From contig NZ_MCIG01000006.1 of the NCBI RefSeq assembly GCF_001705035.1, positions 9,037-73,036 on the forward strand: a stretch of DNA of 64,000 nucleotides. The letters run 5' to 3'. The notes beneath the pieces were generated by a model that had not been told where the DNA came from, did not search any database, and saw only the letters and a program-made list of their open reading frames with translations. Position 1 is the first letter of the stretch, and each line of letters opens with the position of its first letter. A program made the translations under genes and the position numbers. Below, piece after piece: positions 1 through 9,989 of this stretch. Source of the stretch: Curtobacterium sp. UCD-KPL2560. Its GTDB lineage: Bacteria; Actinomycetota; Actinomycetes; Actinomycetales; Microbacteriaceae.

Positions 1-27
1 CGCGCGCGAGCGGCTCCCCACTGCATC

Positions 28-515
28 CCGAGCGGGCGCTTCCTGCACGCCCCGCAGCGGATCGCCTGCCGGTTCCGCCCGCTCGGGGTGCGTTCGAGTC
101 GGGGAAGCGGACCCGCTTCCGCGAGCGGGCGCTTCCTGCACACTCCGCGGCGGATCGCGTGCCCGTTCCGCCCGCTCGGGGTGCGTTCGAGTCGGGGAGG
201 CGGGCCCGCTTCCGGGAGCGGGCTCCTCCCGCGACGCCTGCGGCGGTCTCTGCGTCGGACCCCGAGCGGGCGCTTCGTGCACACCCCGCGGCAGATCGCG
301 TGCCCGTTCCGCCCGCTCGGGGTGCGTCCGAGCCGGGGAGGTGGTGCCGCTTCCGCGAGCGGGCTCTTTCCGCGAGGCCGTCGGCGGCTTGATGCCGTTT
401 CCGCCCGCTCGGGATCCTGAGGCGGAGGCAGGGGCTCGTCGGCGAAGGTCGAGTACCGCGAGCGGGCTCTTCCAGCGCGAGCGGCGTGCAGGAGCGCGCC
501 GGTTCCGCCCGCTCG
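28..515. repeat. Cluster of five related hairpin repeats
   Basis: Five units each carry an arm CGAGCGGGC(G) and, about 45-55 nt later, its complement GCCCGCTCG: 28-38/76-86, 122-131/169-178, 260-272/310-322, 356-364/403-411 and 459-467/507-515. The loops of units 1-3 are closely similar to one another, and short related spacers lie between units. Open frames here run on either strand without a convincing ribosome site and look like composition artefacts. I see no gene between 1 and 767. The cluster may continue to the left of the window. Confidence 0.7.
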
Positions 516-750
516 GGGCCGCGCGCGGCGGTGCCCGACCGGACTCGAGGACGCGGACCGTCTCGGCACGGCTGGCAGCGCCGAGTCCCGGCCTCCCGCG
601 TTCTCCGCCGGAGCGACGGAGCTGCTCGAACGAAGGCCGGTGCCCGCACGGTTGCATCGCGAGCACCGGACACCGCCGCACCTCCGTACGGTGCGGCTGC
701 GTCGGCTCCCGCTCCACGGTTTCGTGCAGCGCCTCCGCGGACCTCGGCGG

Positions 751-756
751 TAGGAT
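751..756 (+). promoter_or_regulatory. -10 element for tRNA-Arg
   Basis: TAGGAT matches the actinobacterial TANNNT -10 consensus and lies 11 nt before the mature tRNA 5' end. No good -35 element is visible. Confidence 0.45.
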
Positions 757-767
757 CGTCGCCGTCC

Positions 768-840
768 GCCTCCGTAGCTCAGTGGATAGAGCAGGTGGTT
801 TCTACCCACCGTGCCGCGGGTTCGATTCCTGCCGGGGGCA
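768..840 (+). tRNA. tRNA-Arg(TCT)
   Basis: A full cloverleaf can be drawn. The seven-pair acceptor stem GCCTCCG/CGGGGGC has one G-T pair. The D arm is GCTC/GAGC, the anticodon stem GGTGG/CCACC has loop TTTCTAC (anticodon TCT), and the T arm is GCGGG-TTCGATT-CCTGC. The discriminator is A. CCA is not encoded, as CCG follows. It reads AGA, a rare arginine codon in this GC-rich genome. Confidence 0.95.
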
Positions 841-849
841 CCGACGACG

Positions 850-880
850 AGAGGCCGTCATCCCGGGGATGACGGCCTCT
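850..880 (+). terminator. Terminator after tRNA-Arg
   Basis: A 15-bp perfect inverted repeat (AGAGGCCGTCATCCC and its complement) sits ten bases after the tRNA. It also lies just beyond the end of the leftward gene at 902-2095, so it could serve both strands. Confidence 0.75.
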
Positions 881-901
881 CTCGTTCGTGATCGCGGGGA
901 C

Positions 902-2095
902 TCAGTCGTCGTCGTCGGCGCGACGACGCAGCTCGCTCGCGCTGATCGGCTGCGTGTAGGGGGAGTCGTCGGTGTCCTCGTGGTCGGCACGGCTCGACGC
1001 AGGGTCGCCCACACTGGCGCGATCCGATCCGCCGGTCCCGGTCCCGGTGCCGCCGAAGCCGGGCGTTGCGGCGCGGTTGACGTGCGACTCCGCCGACGTG
1101 GGACTCGACACCCGCGTGCCGTCGTCGGTCGAGGCTCGCGACTCGTCGTCGTCGGTCCCACGGGAGCGCGAGGCGAGCGGCGAGCCGAGCGGCGGACGGA
1201 CCGGAGCACCCGACAACGGCGTCGTCGCACCGTCGCCGTACGCGCGGGTGGCGTTGCCGGAATCGTCACCGATCGGCGTGGTCTCGTCCTGGTCGGAGGA
1301 ACGCCCCTCCGAGGATCGCTGGTCGCCGGACGCTGCACCGCGGCTCCACGACGGGACGGAACCCTCGCGGGGAGCGGCCGACGATGCTGGGGCCGCAGCC
1401 GGCGTGACGGGGGAGGCCGTGCCTCCAGGCTGGGCGGTGGGACGCAGCGAGGTGGTGGTGGGCGCGGGTCGATCCTGCTGGGCGGACGCGGTGCGTGCAC
1501 CACGGCCGTCGGAACCGCGATCGGCGGTGCCGTCGCGCCGGTCGACCTGGTCGGCGTTCCAGTCCTGCTGGCGCGCGATGAGCTCGGCATCGGGGTCCGG
1601 GGAGTCGAACTTCCACCGCTCGAGGTCGGACTTGAACAGCTTGCGAGCGCGGTTCGGGCGGGCCTGCCACTCGAGCATGCGGTCCTGGAGTTCACCGAGG
1701 GACTGGCCGGCCTGCGAGGTGAACGTCGACGAGTTCTTCTTGATGTCGGCGATCTCGTGCTGTGCCCAGTCGGCGGCGAGCGGTGCGCCGCTGACGGGGA
1801 GCATCCGGAGCCGGAGGTCCGCATCCTCGGCGAGGTGGTCGGCGTATGCACGCTCGTCGTGTCCGAGCGACCCCCAGCGCGCGGCCTTGCGCGCCGCGGA
1901 GACGACGGCCGCGACCGCGGCGTACCGGCTCTCGCGCTCGTGCAGCGACACGACCCGCTTGGTCGCCCCTCGGCCGATCAGCGCGGCGATGACGCCGGCC
2001 ACGACGATGGCGACGAAGGGGATGATCACTCCGGACAGCACCCGCCACCCGTTGTCGGACGACGTCCAGTCGGTCAGCTCGTTCCACCAGTCCAT
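902..2095 (-). CDS. Membrane-anchored protein with long disordered tail
   Basis: This is a 397-residue protein that I do not recognise. One transmembrane helix lies at about residues 22-41. A charged, probably helical cytosolic part follows to about residue 190 and contains many Arg/Glu pairs and the stretch KKNSSTFTSQAG. The rest is a low-complexity tail rich in Ser, Thr, Pro, Arg and Asp that ends in four aspartates. Such a layout would fit a membrane scaffold or regulator, but no enzyme motif is visible. Alternative frames across the tail are also open because of high GC. This frame is preferred for its plausible transmembrane helix and continuous helical domain. Confidence 0.6.
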   Translation of the reverse strand: MDWWNELTDWTSSDNGWRVLSGVIIPFVAIVVAGVIAALIGRGATKRVVSLHERESRYAAVAAVVSAARKAARWGSLGHDERAYADHLAEDADLRLRMLPVSGAPLAADWAQHEIADIKKNSSTFTSQAGQSLGELQDRMLEWQARPNRARKLFKSDLERWKFDSPDPDAELIARQQDWNADQVDRRDGTADRGSDGRGARTASAQQDRPAPTTTSLRPTAQPGGTASPVTPAAAPASSAAPREGSVPSWSRGAASGDQRSSEGRSSDQDETTPIGDDSGNATRAYGDGATTPLSGAPVRPPLGSPLASRSRGTDDDESRASTDDGTRVSSPTSAESHVNRAATPGFGGTGTGTGGSDRASVGDPASSRADHEDTDDSPYTQPISASELRRRADDDD

Positions 2096-2170
2096 GCGCG
2101 AACCCTACTCACGGAACGGTCAGGCTCCGGGGAGGCCGGACGGCGTTCCGCCCGACCCGCGACAGCGCGG

Positions 2171-2437
2171 TCATCCCCAGCGCAGGCAGTCGACGGCGTC
2201 GTCCGCGGACCAGACGTTGGGCAGCTCGACGAAGCGGCGTTCCGTCGCCACGTAGCGGCGCGCGCGGTATGCGGTGCCGCCGGCGACGTCGAGCCGGTCC
2301 ACGTAGCCGACGATCTCGCCGTTGGCGCGGGTGACCCGGCTGAGGTCGTCCCGCACGTCGAGCACCCGGAGGTCCCCACGACTCCGCGCGACCGGCGTCG
2401 TGCGGAGTCGGAACACGGGTTCGGTGGTGCGCTGCAC
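2171..2437 (-). CDS. Small conserved-looking protein of unknown function
   Basis: An 88-residue reading frame starts at GTG, with GGAGG five bases upstream on the coding strand. The same frame stays open much further upstream, overlapping msrA in antisense, but the ribosome site supports the short form. The C-terminal half (IVGYVDRLDVAGGTAY, then ELPNVWSADDAVDCLRWG) has the alternating pattern of a small beta-rich fold. There is no signal peptide or membrane helix. It is divergent from msrA. Function is unknown. Confidence 0.55.
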   Translation of the reverse strand: MQRTTEPVFRLRTTPVARSRGDLRVLDVRDDLSRVTRANGEIVGYVDRLDVAGGTAYRARRYVATERRFVELPNVWSADDAVDCLRWG

Positions 2438-2609
2438 GGGAGCCTCCAGGTGGTCGTCGTTCGTGGTCTGCTCCGACGGTACGGGCGACCACCGACACGC
2501 CGGGCCCCGGGCGGACAGCTGGGGAACAGTGCGGCCGCGCCTGCTGTTGTGGAGGAAGTACACCCCGGTACCGGCTCCGCTCGGAGCCCAGGAAGGTAGG
2601 TTGACCCCC

Positions 2610-3137
2610 ATGACGACGTTCGTGCTCGCAGGTGGATGTTTCTGGTGTCTCGACGCCGTGTACCGCACGCTCCAGGGTGTGCAGGACGTGGTGTCCGGGT
2701 ACGTCGGCGGCGCGACGGAGAACCCGTCGTACGAGGCCGTGTGCACCGGAGCCACCGGCCACGCCGAGGCGGTCGCGGTGACCTTCGACGAGTCGGTCAT
2801 CCCGGCCGAGGTCATCCTCGACGTCTTCTTCACGCTCCACGACCCGCGCCAGCTCAACCGCCAGGGTGCCGACGTCGGCACACAGTACCGCTCCGCGATG
2901 TTCCCCGCGGACGACGAGCAGCGTGCCCTGTTCGAGCGGGCGATCGAGCGCGCATCGGACATCTGGGACGGCGGCATCGTGACGACGATCGAGCCGCTGG
3001 GTACCTTCTACCGTGCGGAGGAGTACCACCAGGACTTCTTCGCGAAGAACCCCGGTCAGGGCTACTGCATGGCGGTGGCGCTGCCCAAGGTGAACAAGGT
3101 GCGCAAGGCCTACAGTCAGTACATCCTGGCGTCCTGA
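2610..3137 (+). CDS. msrA: Peptide-methionine (S)-S-oxide reductase MsrA
   Basis: This 175-residue protein reduces methionine-S-sulfoxide in proteins and free methionine, using thioredoxin-type reductant. The family motif GCFWC is at residues 9-13, with Cys10 as the catalytic sulfenic-acid cysteine. Other conserved blocks are GYVGG, GHAEAV and the long DPRQLNRQGADVGTQYRS block. The length is normal for a single-domain MsrA without a fused MsrB. The ATG is preceded by GGAAGG about 11 bases upstream. It stands alone, followed 37 bases later by a small unknown gene on the same strand. It probably acts in cytosolic oxidative repair. Confidence 0.95.
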   Translation: MTTFVLAGGCFWCLDAVYRTLQGVQDVVSGYVGGATENPSYEAVCTGATGHAEAVAVTFDESVIPAEVILDVFFTLHDPRQLNRQGADVGTQYRSAMFPADDEQRALFERAIERASDIWDGGIVTTIEPLGTFYRAEEYHQDFFAKNPGQGYCMAVALPKVNKVRKAYSQYILAS

Positions 3138-3174
3138 GGCACGGGCGTCGGGGCCACGAGGAGGTGGTCGAACG

Positions 3175-3381
3175 ATGATGGACAACACCGGGACCTGGGT
3201 GGCGGTCGGACCGGCCGGCGCGGTGGGCAGCATCCACCGCGCGGCGGACGGCTTCCACGTCGAGCTCTACGGACGATCCGGTCCGGGCGGCGGGACGTAC
3301 CCGTCCCTCGCCTCCGCGAAGGGTGCGGTCCACGCGGCCCTCGGCCCGCTCGCGGAGCGGCCCGAGTTCCGGGCGCACTGA
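3175..3381 (+). CDS. Small 68-residue protein, unknown
   Basis: A good ribosome site (GAGGAGGTG) lies 8-11 bases before two consecutive ATG codons, so the start is 3175 or 3178. The protein reads as short beta strands (TWVAVGPAGAVGSIHRAADG, FHVELYGR) followed by one amphipathic helix with the text YPSLASAKGAVHAAL. That resembles small DUF1508-like beta-beta-alpha modules, but I cannot assign it firmly. It lies 37 bases after msrA and may share its transcript. Confidence 0.6.
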   Translation: MMDNTGTWVAVGPAGAVGSIHRAADGFHVELYGRSGPGGGTYPSLASAKGAVHAALGPLAERPEFRAH

Positions 3382-3470
3382 CCGCGAACGGTCCGTCGTC
3401 GCGGACCACCGGCCTGGAGGCGCGGGGGACTTCTCCTCCACAGGTCACCTCCGAAGACTGACCAGTCACA

Positions 3471-3510
3471 GATCGAGCCCCGGGGCGCTTCCGCGCCTCG
3501 GGGCTCGATC
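3471..3510 (+). terminator. Large hairpin just before ssb
   Basis: An 18-bp stem with one mismatch and a TTCC loop ends 11 bases before the ATG of the SSB gene. It probably terminates the msrA-side transcript. After it, CACGAT lies 6 bases before the ATG, close to a TANNNT -10 element, and there is no Shine-Dalgarno sequence, so the next gene may be leaderless. Confidence 0.6.
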
Positions 3511-3521
3511 ACGATCGACGC

Positions 3522-4184
3522 ATGAACGACACCATCACGGTCTGCGGGATCATCGCCACCGAACCCCGCCACCTCGTCACCGACACCGGCATCGCCATCA
3601 CGAGCATGCGACTGGCCTCTCCGTCCCGCCGATGGGACCGGTCCACCTCGACCTGGACCAACGGTGCGACCAACTGGTTCACCGTGACCGCGTTCCGGTC
3701 GCTCGCCGCCAACGTGTACAAGTCCTTGAAGAAGGGCGACCGCGTCGTCGTCACCGGTCGGGTGCGGATCCGCACGTGGGAGCGGGACGGGCGCGGCGGC
3801 ACCTCGGTGGAGATCGACGCCGAGGGCATCGGCCACGACCTCGCGTGGGGCATCAGCAACTGGATCCGCGTCCCGCGGCACGCGAGCGAGACCACCGCCG
3901 CCCCCGGCACGTCGCCGACCGTCGACCCGACCACGGGCGAGGTGCACGGCCACGACGAGGCAGGTGCCGTCGACGGCGCCGAGGCCGACGGCGGACCCGC
4001 CCACCGTGAGGACCTGCCCGACCCGGCCGAGGCGGCGGAACACACCGCGGTCGCGCTCGACGGGGAGTTCGCGCCGCCGTCCGCACCGCCCGGCGGCGAG
4101 GACCCCGACGACGCCGGGTACCCCGACGGTGGTCTCGGAGCAGCGCCCGGCGTCGACCACCTCACCGGACGTCCGGCGGCCTGA
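3522..4184 (+). CDS. ssb: Divergent single-stranded DNA-binding protein
   Basis: This 220-residue protein has an N-terminal OB fold at about residues 1-115. It follows the SSB pattern: TVCGIIATEPRH, a strand with SMRLASPSRRW, NWFTVTAFRSLAANVYKSLKKGDRVVVTGRVR, then a strand in an E-I-D-A-E-G-I-G-H-D-L context. The tail (about 120-220) is acidic, Pro- and Ala-rich. It lacks the usual SSB tip DDDIPF and ends HLTGRPAA, so it is unlikely to recruit partners in the standard way. The housekeeping SSB normally sits with rpsF-rpsR, so this is likely a second SSB, such as those used in recombination or uptake. That role is inferred. Confidence 0.8.
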   Translation: MNDTITVCGIIATEPRHLVTDTGIAITSMRLASPSRRWDRSTSTWTNGATNWFTVTAFRSLAANVYKSLKKGDRVVVTGRVRIRTWERDGRGGTSVEIDAEGIGHDLAWGISNWIRVPRHASETTAAPGTSPTVDPTTGEVHGHDEAGAVDGAEADGGPAHREDLPDPAEAAEHTAVALDGEFAPPSAPPGGEDPDDAGYPDGGLGAAPGVDHLTGRPAA

Positions 4185-4474
4185 TCGGGCGCCGACCCCT
4201 CCGGCACCGATCACGCAACCGAGGCCGCTCGCCCGGACCCCGGCCGCCCGGACCCCGGTCGCCCGGCCGCACCCGATCATGGGGGGCGGTCCGGGGGGAC
4301 CGGGGTGCACGGCCGCGCCCGATCCGGCTGGGCGGTCCGGGCGGCCGGCGGGTCCCGCCACCCGCGAGGCCGCAGTGCTCACGGCGGCCCGGGTCGGGGA
4401 GGGCTCGGTGCTCCGCCGGTCGGATCGCGGCACGGGTCCCCGGAGACGCGCCCGATCAGTAGACTGACTCCGAT
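4185..4474. other. Intergenic region with C/G-rich short repeats
   Basis: No gene is supported here. The stretch 4230-4330 repeats short GGCCGCCCGGACCCCGG-like words and can fold back extensively. At 4460-4465 TAGACT lies nine bases before the ATG of the next gene and is a good -10 element giving a leader of only two or three bases. Confidence 0.5.
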
Positions 4475-6160
<1,686 letters not shown>

Positions 6161-6163
6161 CCC

Positions 6164-6646
6164 GTGGCGAGGCTGCACGTCCCGGTCCGTCTGCGCTGGA
6201 GTGACATCGACGCGTACGGCCACGTGAACAACTCCGCGATGCTGCGTCTCCTCGAGGAGGCGCGCATCGCGGGGTTCTGGGGGCACGAACCGTCCGAGGC
6301 CGACGGGTCGGGCGAGCTGCCGGATCCGATCATCGACGGCCGCCCGGGTTCCGGGACGATGACGGTGATCGCGGCCCAGCGCCTCGAGTACCTCGCGTCG
6401 ATCCCGTACCTGCGTCGACCGCTCGACGTGCACCTCTGGATCGGCCGCATCGGTGGTGCGAGCCTCGATGTGTCCTACGAGGTCTGGTCGCCCGCCGGCG
6501 TCGAGCCGGCCGTGCTGTACACCCGGGCCACCACGGCTCTGGTCATGGTGGACGCCGAGACGAACCGGCCGCGACGTCTCACCGACGCCGAGCGTGCCGC
6601 GTGCGAGCAGTACGCCGAGCCTCCGGTCGAGTTCGCTCGCCCGTAG
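6164..6646 (+). CDS. Acyl-CoA thioesterase, hotdog fold
   Basis: A 160-residue protein with a single 4HBT hotdog domain. The family signature is clear: W-S-D-I-D-A-Y-G-H-V-N-N (about residues 12-23), in which Asp is catalytic, followed by a helix LRLLEEARIAGFWG. It hydrolyses acyl-CoA or similar thioesters, but the substrate cannot be told. It starts at GTG three bases after the ettA stop, so translation is probably coupled. This ettA-thioesterase pairing is common in Actinobacteria (general knowledge). Confidence 0.85.
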   Translation: MARLHVPVRLRWSDIDAYGHVNNSAMLRLLEEARIAGFWGHEPSEADGSGELPDPIIDGRPGSGTMTVIAAQRLEYLASIPYLRRPLDVHLWIGRIGGASLDVSYEVWSPAGVEPAVLYTRATTALVMVDAETNRPRRLTDAERAACEQYAEPPVEFARP

Positions 6647-6717
6647 GTCGCCGCCCGCCGCTCCCGGTCCGGCTTCGGCCCGCCGCAGGCTTCGCGGCCG
6701 AGCGCCCGGTCGGCTCC

Positions 6718-6777
6718 GCACAACGGAAAGCACCTCGCGCCACGGAACGCCGTGGCGCGAGGTGCTTTCCGTTGTGC
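6718..6777. repeat. Palindrome family A, copy 1 (bidirectional terminator)
   Basis: Perfect 28-bp arms (left arm begins GCACAACGGAAAGCACCTCG) surround a four-base AACG loop. It lies between two convergent genes. A second copy at 33075-33134 has the same arms apart from a paired A-T to G-C change, and a different loop. Confidence 0.85.
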
Positions 6778-6843
6778 GCGAGCACGCCGCACCGCGCTAT
6801 CACGCGCCGGCACCGCGGGCCGGCGCCCACGCGCCCCCGCCGC

Positions 6844-7701
6844 TCACCGCGGCACGCGCATCATGCCCTCCTGGGCCACCGACGCGAGCAGGCGCCCGTC
6901 CCGCGCGAACATCCGTCCGAACGCGAGCCCCCGCCCGCCCTGCGCGCTCGGTGACTCCTGCGCGTACAGCACCCACTCGTCCGCGCGGGCGTCCCGGTGC
7001 CACCACATCGCGTGGTCGAGGCTCGCGAGCTTGACGCCCGGCGTGCCCCAGGCCATCCCGTGCCGCCGCATGATCGGCTCGAGCAGGGACAGGTCGCTCG
7101 CGTACCCGAGGACCGCGCGGTGCAGCGCCGGCTCGTCTGGCAGCGCACCCTGCACCCGGAACCACACGGCCTGGTGCGCCACGTGCTCGCCCTGCACGTC
7201 GACGAACACCGGACCCTCGACGTGCCGCAGGTCGATCGACCGCTCCGCCCACGCCTGCGCGACCGGGTCGTCGATCGGCGCGAGGATCGACGCCGCCGAC
7301 GGCAGGGTCTCGGGATCGGGGATGTCGACCGGGAACGGGTCCTGGTGCTCGACGCCCTCGTCGGGGCGCTGGAACGACGCGATCATCGAGAAGATCGGCA
7401 CCCCGCGCTGGTACGCCTGCACGCGTCGTGTGGCGAACGAGCGGCCGTCGTGGATGGTCTCCACGCCGAAGGTGATCGGCACGTCGGTGTCGCCGGGGCG
7501 CAGGAAGTACCCGTGCATCGAGTGGATGTCCCGACCCTCGATGGTGTGCTGCGCGGCGACGATGCACTGCGCCAGGACCTGTCCGCCGAAGACCCGGCCG
7601 CCGGGCGACCAGTGGCTCGCCCCGGTGAGGATCGTCTCGCCCGTGCTGGCCCCGGTGTCCTGGAGTCGGAGGGTGCTGAGGAAGTCGGGTTCGCCGCGCA
7701 T
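6844..7701 (-). CDS. tesB: Acyl-CoA thioesterase II
   Basis: A 285-residue double-hotdog protein of the TesB family. Recognisable blocks are GRVFGGQVLAQ (about 34-44), HSMHGYFLRPGD (about 60-71), the F-x-T-R-R-V block after GRSFA, and a C-terminal half with ASLDHAMWWH near residue 225. It hydrolyses medium- to long-chain acyl-CoA. The length is standard. The coding strand ends at the family A palindrome side and begins close to, and divergent from, the rightward gene at 7745. Confidence 0.92.
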   Translation of the reverse strand: MRGEPDFLSTLRLQDTGASTGETILTGASHWSPGGRVFGGQVLAQCIVAAQHTIEGRDIHSMHGYFLRPGDTDVPITFGVETIHDGRSFATRRVQAYQRGVPIFSMIASFQRPDEGVEHQDPFPVDIPDPETLPSAASILAPIDDPVAQAWAERSIDLRHVEGPVFVDVQGEHVAHQAVWFRVQGALPDEPALHRAVLGYASDLSLLEPIMRRHGMAWGTPGVKLASLDHAMWWHRDARADEWVLYAQESPSAQGGRGLAFGRMFARDGRLLASVAQEGMMRVPR

Positions 7702-7744
7702 CCCCGCAGTCTACGAACGTCGCCCCGGTAGGATCGGCGGTGAC

Positions 7745-8446
7745 ATGGGCACCTCGTTCACGCTTCCCGACGCCGCCTCGCTCGGCGACCTCCGCACCTA
7801 CCTCGGACGGGCTGCCCGCATCGAGGACGGATCCGTCCGGCTCGTCGCCGACTCCGGTGTCCTCGCGGTCTACACGGCGATCCTCTACCCGCTCGGCCTC
7901 CTCGACGAGCTGCCGACGGTGCTGGGGCTCCGCACGTTCTCCCTCGCCGGCACGGCCAGCATCGACGCGGTGGTCCCGCTCGCCTCGCTGCAGGAGCGCT
8001 TGCGCCTGCTGGGCGAGCAGCACGAGGCCGACCGGGCCGAAGGGGCCGACCCGACCCGCGCGACCCCGGTCGAGGTGGAACTGCCGCACGAGGTGCACAC
8101 CGTGACCTGGGCGGCGATCTCCCCGCCCCGTGGCGGCTGGGTGCCGCTGCCCGACGTCTCCCCGGAGCTCCTCCGCCGGGCCGCCCGTGACGGCATCGCC
8201 GAGGTGGCCGACGCGGTCCCCTCGAACGCGGGCGAGGCGATCGTCCGCCGCATCCGTTCCGAGGTCTGGGGCCGTCCGGTCCCCGGCATCGAGCACGTCC
8301 CGGCCGGTGCCGGGTTCGCGGGGGAGAGCCTCGGCTTCCTCGGGCACGACCCCGTCCGGCTGTTCGAGACCGGCCCGTGGAGCCGCCTCACGACCTCCCG
8401 CGGCCACGTGCTCGTGAAGCGTCGCGCCTGGTCCCTGAGCGTCTGA
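7745..8446 (+). CDS. Conserved hypothetical protein
   Basis: A 233-residue soluble protein, not recognised. It has a hydrophobic central stretch (VLAVYTAILYPLGLLDELPT) that looks like a buried helix rather than a membrane span, and a C-terminal third containing ARDGIAEVADAVPSNAGEA and a R-S-E-V-W-G-R-P-V-P-G motif. The start is the ATG 9 bases after TAGGAT (7730-7735), a likely -10 element, so the leader is very short. It is divergent from tesB. Confidence 0.7.
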   Translation: MGTSFTLPDAASLGDLRTYLGRAARIEDGSVRLVADSGVLAVYTAILYPLGLLDELPTVLGLRTFSLAGTASIDAVVPLASLQERLRLLGEQHEADRAEGADPTRATPVEVELPHEVHTVTWAAISPPRGGWVPLPDVSPELLRRAARDGIAEVADAVPSNAGEAIVRRIRSEVWGRPVPGIEHVPAGAGFAGESLGFLGHDPVRLFETGPWSRLTTSRGHVLVKRRAWSLSV

Positions 8447-8493
8447 GCTCCTCCGTCCACCGCGCCCCAGGGCTGCCGTGGTTGGGTGTCGCC

Positions 8494-9336
8494 ATGCACG
8501 TCTTCCTCACCGGCGCCTCCGGCTACATCGGCTCCTCCGTCCTGCGCGCGCTCGTCGCACACGAGCACGAGGTCACCGCCCTCGTCCGGTCCGACCAGAA
8601 GGCGCAGGCCGTCCGCGACGCCGGCGGCCGCGCCCTCGTGGGCGACGTGACGGACACCGACGTCGTGCGGCGGCTCGCGCACGAGGCCGACGCCGTCGTG
8701 CACACCGCGTCGGCGTCCGGGGTCGACCCCGACTTCACCGCGACCGTCCTCGAGGCGCTCGCGGGCACGCCGAAGCCGTTCGTGCACACGGGCGGCATCT
8801 TCACGTTCGGCGCATCGACGACGATCACCGAGGAGTCCCCGGTGGCCCCGCCCGCCCTGACCGCGTGGCGTGCGCCCATCGAGGCGGCGGTCCGCGCGAG
8901 CGAGGTACGCACCACGATCGTCGCGCCGGGCATCGTCTACGGCCGGGGCGCGGGCATCCCGGCGATGTTCGTCGGCGACGGCGAGCACGAGGTGCGGCTG
9001 GTCGGCGACGGCTCGCAGCGCTGGACGACGGTGCACATCGACGACCTCGGCGAGCTGTACGTGCTCGCCGTCCACCGCGCGGAGCAGGACGGGTACGTCG
9101 TCGCGGCGTCCGGCGACAACCCGACCGTGCGCGAGATCGCCGAGGCGGGCGCGCACGGCTCGCCGGTCGTCGCGGAGGACGTCGACGCGTCGCGGGCGCG
9201 GCTCGGGGCCGACTTCGCGGACGCGCTGCTGCTGCACCAGGAGGCCACCGGGGAGCACGCGCGCTCCGCCTACGGCTGGCACCCCACGCGGCCTGCGCTG
9301 GTGGACGACCTGACCGACGGCTCCTACGTGCGCTGA
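8494..9336 (+). CDS. NAD(P)-dependent epimerase/reductase (extended SDR)
   Basis: A 280-residue Rossmann-fold protein. The nucleotide-binding loop TGASGYIG is at residues 6-13, followed by an Asp-rich second strand (LVGDVTDTD). There is no YxxxK pair in the usual place, which fits atypical SDR or NmrA-like members more than a classical epimerase. The downstream text VAPGIVYGRGAG and a late W-T-T-V-H-I-D-D-L block are typical of extended SDR proteins. The substrate is unknown. It stands alone and is followed by a large palindrome. Confidence 0.85.
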   Translation: MHVFLTGASGYIGSSVLRALVAHEHEVTALVRSDQKAQAVRDAGGRALVGDVTDTDVVRRLAHEADAVVHTASASGVDPDFTATVLEALAGTPKPFVHTGGIFTFGASTTITEESPVAPPALTAWRAPIEAAVRASEVRTTIVAPGIVYGRGAGIPAMFVGDGEHEVRLVGDGSQRWTTVHIDDLGELYVLAVHRAEQDGYVVAASGDNPTVREIAEAGAHGSPVVAEDVDASRARLGADFADALLLHQEATGEHARSAYGWHPTRPALVDDLTDGSYVR

Positions 9337-9364
9337 GCGGGTCCCTCGCGACCGCGACGAGACG

Positions 9365-9410
9365 ACGGACGGGAGGCGCGGTGCGGGCCCGCACCGCGCC
9401 TCCCGTCCGT
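9365..9410. repeat. Palindrome family B, copy 1 (likely terminator)
   Basis: A perfect 46-bp palindrome with arms ACGGACGGGAGGCGCGGTGC plus GGG, lying between two convergent genes. It belongs to the family that recurs at 14508, 28405 and 40694. There is no T-run, so any terminator role is inferred from position and stem strength. Confidence 0.85.
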
Positions 9411-9473
9411 CACCGCTCGCGTCGACGACGTGAGCCGGTCGACCCGTCGGATCGCCCGACACCGGCCCGCAGG

Positions 9474-9989
9474 TCAGTCGAACGTGTTCGTCATGGCGTG
9501 GGCGGCTCGCTCCAGGTAGTCCCACAGCTCGGCCTCGTCGAGCGGCGCGAGGTCGAGCGACCCGACGGCGTCGTGCATGTGGAGCAGCCAGCGCTCGCGG
9601 GCCTCGGGCGTGATGCGGAACGGGTTGTGCCGCATCCGGAGCCGCGGGTGTCCGCGTTCCTCGCTGTACGTGCCGGGGCCGCCCCAGTACTGCTGCAGGA
9701 AGGCCGACAGACGCCAGATCGCGCCCTCGAGGTCGTCGGCCGGGTACATCGGCCAGATCACGTCGTCGCGCTGGACGCCCTCGTAGAAGCGCCGGACGAG
9801 CCGGTCGAACGTCGGAGCGCCCCCGATCCGCTCGTACAGCGAGCCCGTCGCCGACGCCCCGTGCTCCCCGACCCGCAGCGTGATCGGCTGCGCGGGGCCC
9901 CCGCCCGCCACGGGCAGGGCGCCGCCGGGGCCGCCGCCAGCCAGGGGCAGGCCGCCGGTTCCTCCGGTCGGGGGCGCGGGCTCGCTCAC
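9474..9989 (-). CDS. glbO: Truncated hemoglobin, group II (HbO-like)
   Basis: A 171-residue protein with a Pro/Gly-rich N-terminal extension (residues 1-45, containing LPLAGGGPGGALPVAGGGP) and a 2-on-2 globin domain. The globin part reads IGGAPTFDRLVRRFYEGV, then FLQQYWGGPGTYSEERGHPRL and RMRHNPFRIT, where the His before NPF is the likely proximal haem ligand. This closely follows actinobacterial HbO, which binds O2/NO and supports redox defence. The GTG start overlaps the stop of mscS in a GTGA, so the two are probably translated from one message. Confidence 0.9.
   Translation of the reverse strand: MSEPAPPTGGTGGLPLAGGGPGGALPVAGGGPAQPITLRVGEHGASATGSLYERIGGAPTFDRLVRRFYEGVQRDDVIWPMYPADDLEGAIWRLSAFLQQYWGGPGTYSEERGHPRLRMRHNPFRITPEARERWLLHMHDAVGSLDLAPLDEAELWDYLERAAHAMTNTFD

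Noticed and set aside
28-515. Open frames across the hairpin cluster as a repeat protein
   Set aside because: Both strands and several frames are open because of GC content. Arms are conserved as nucleotides, with no steady period of three between units.
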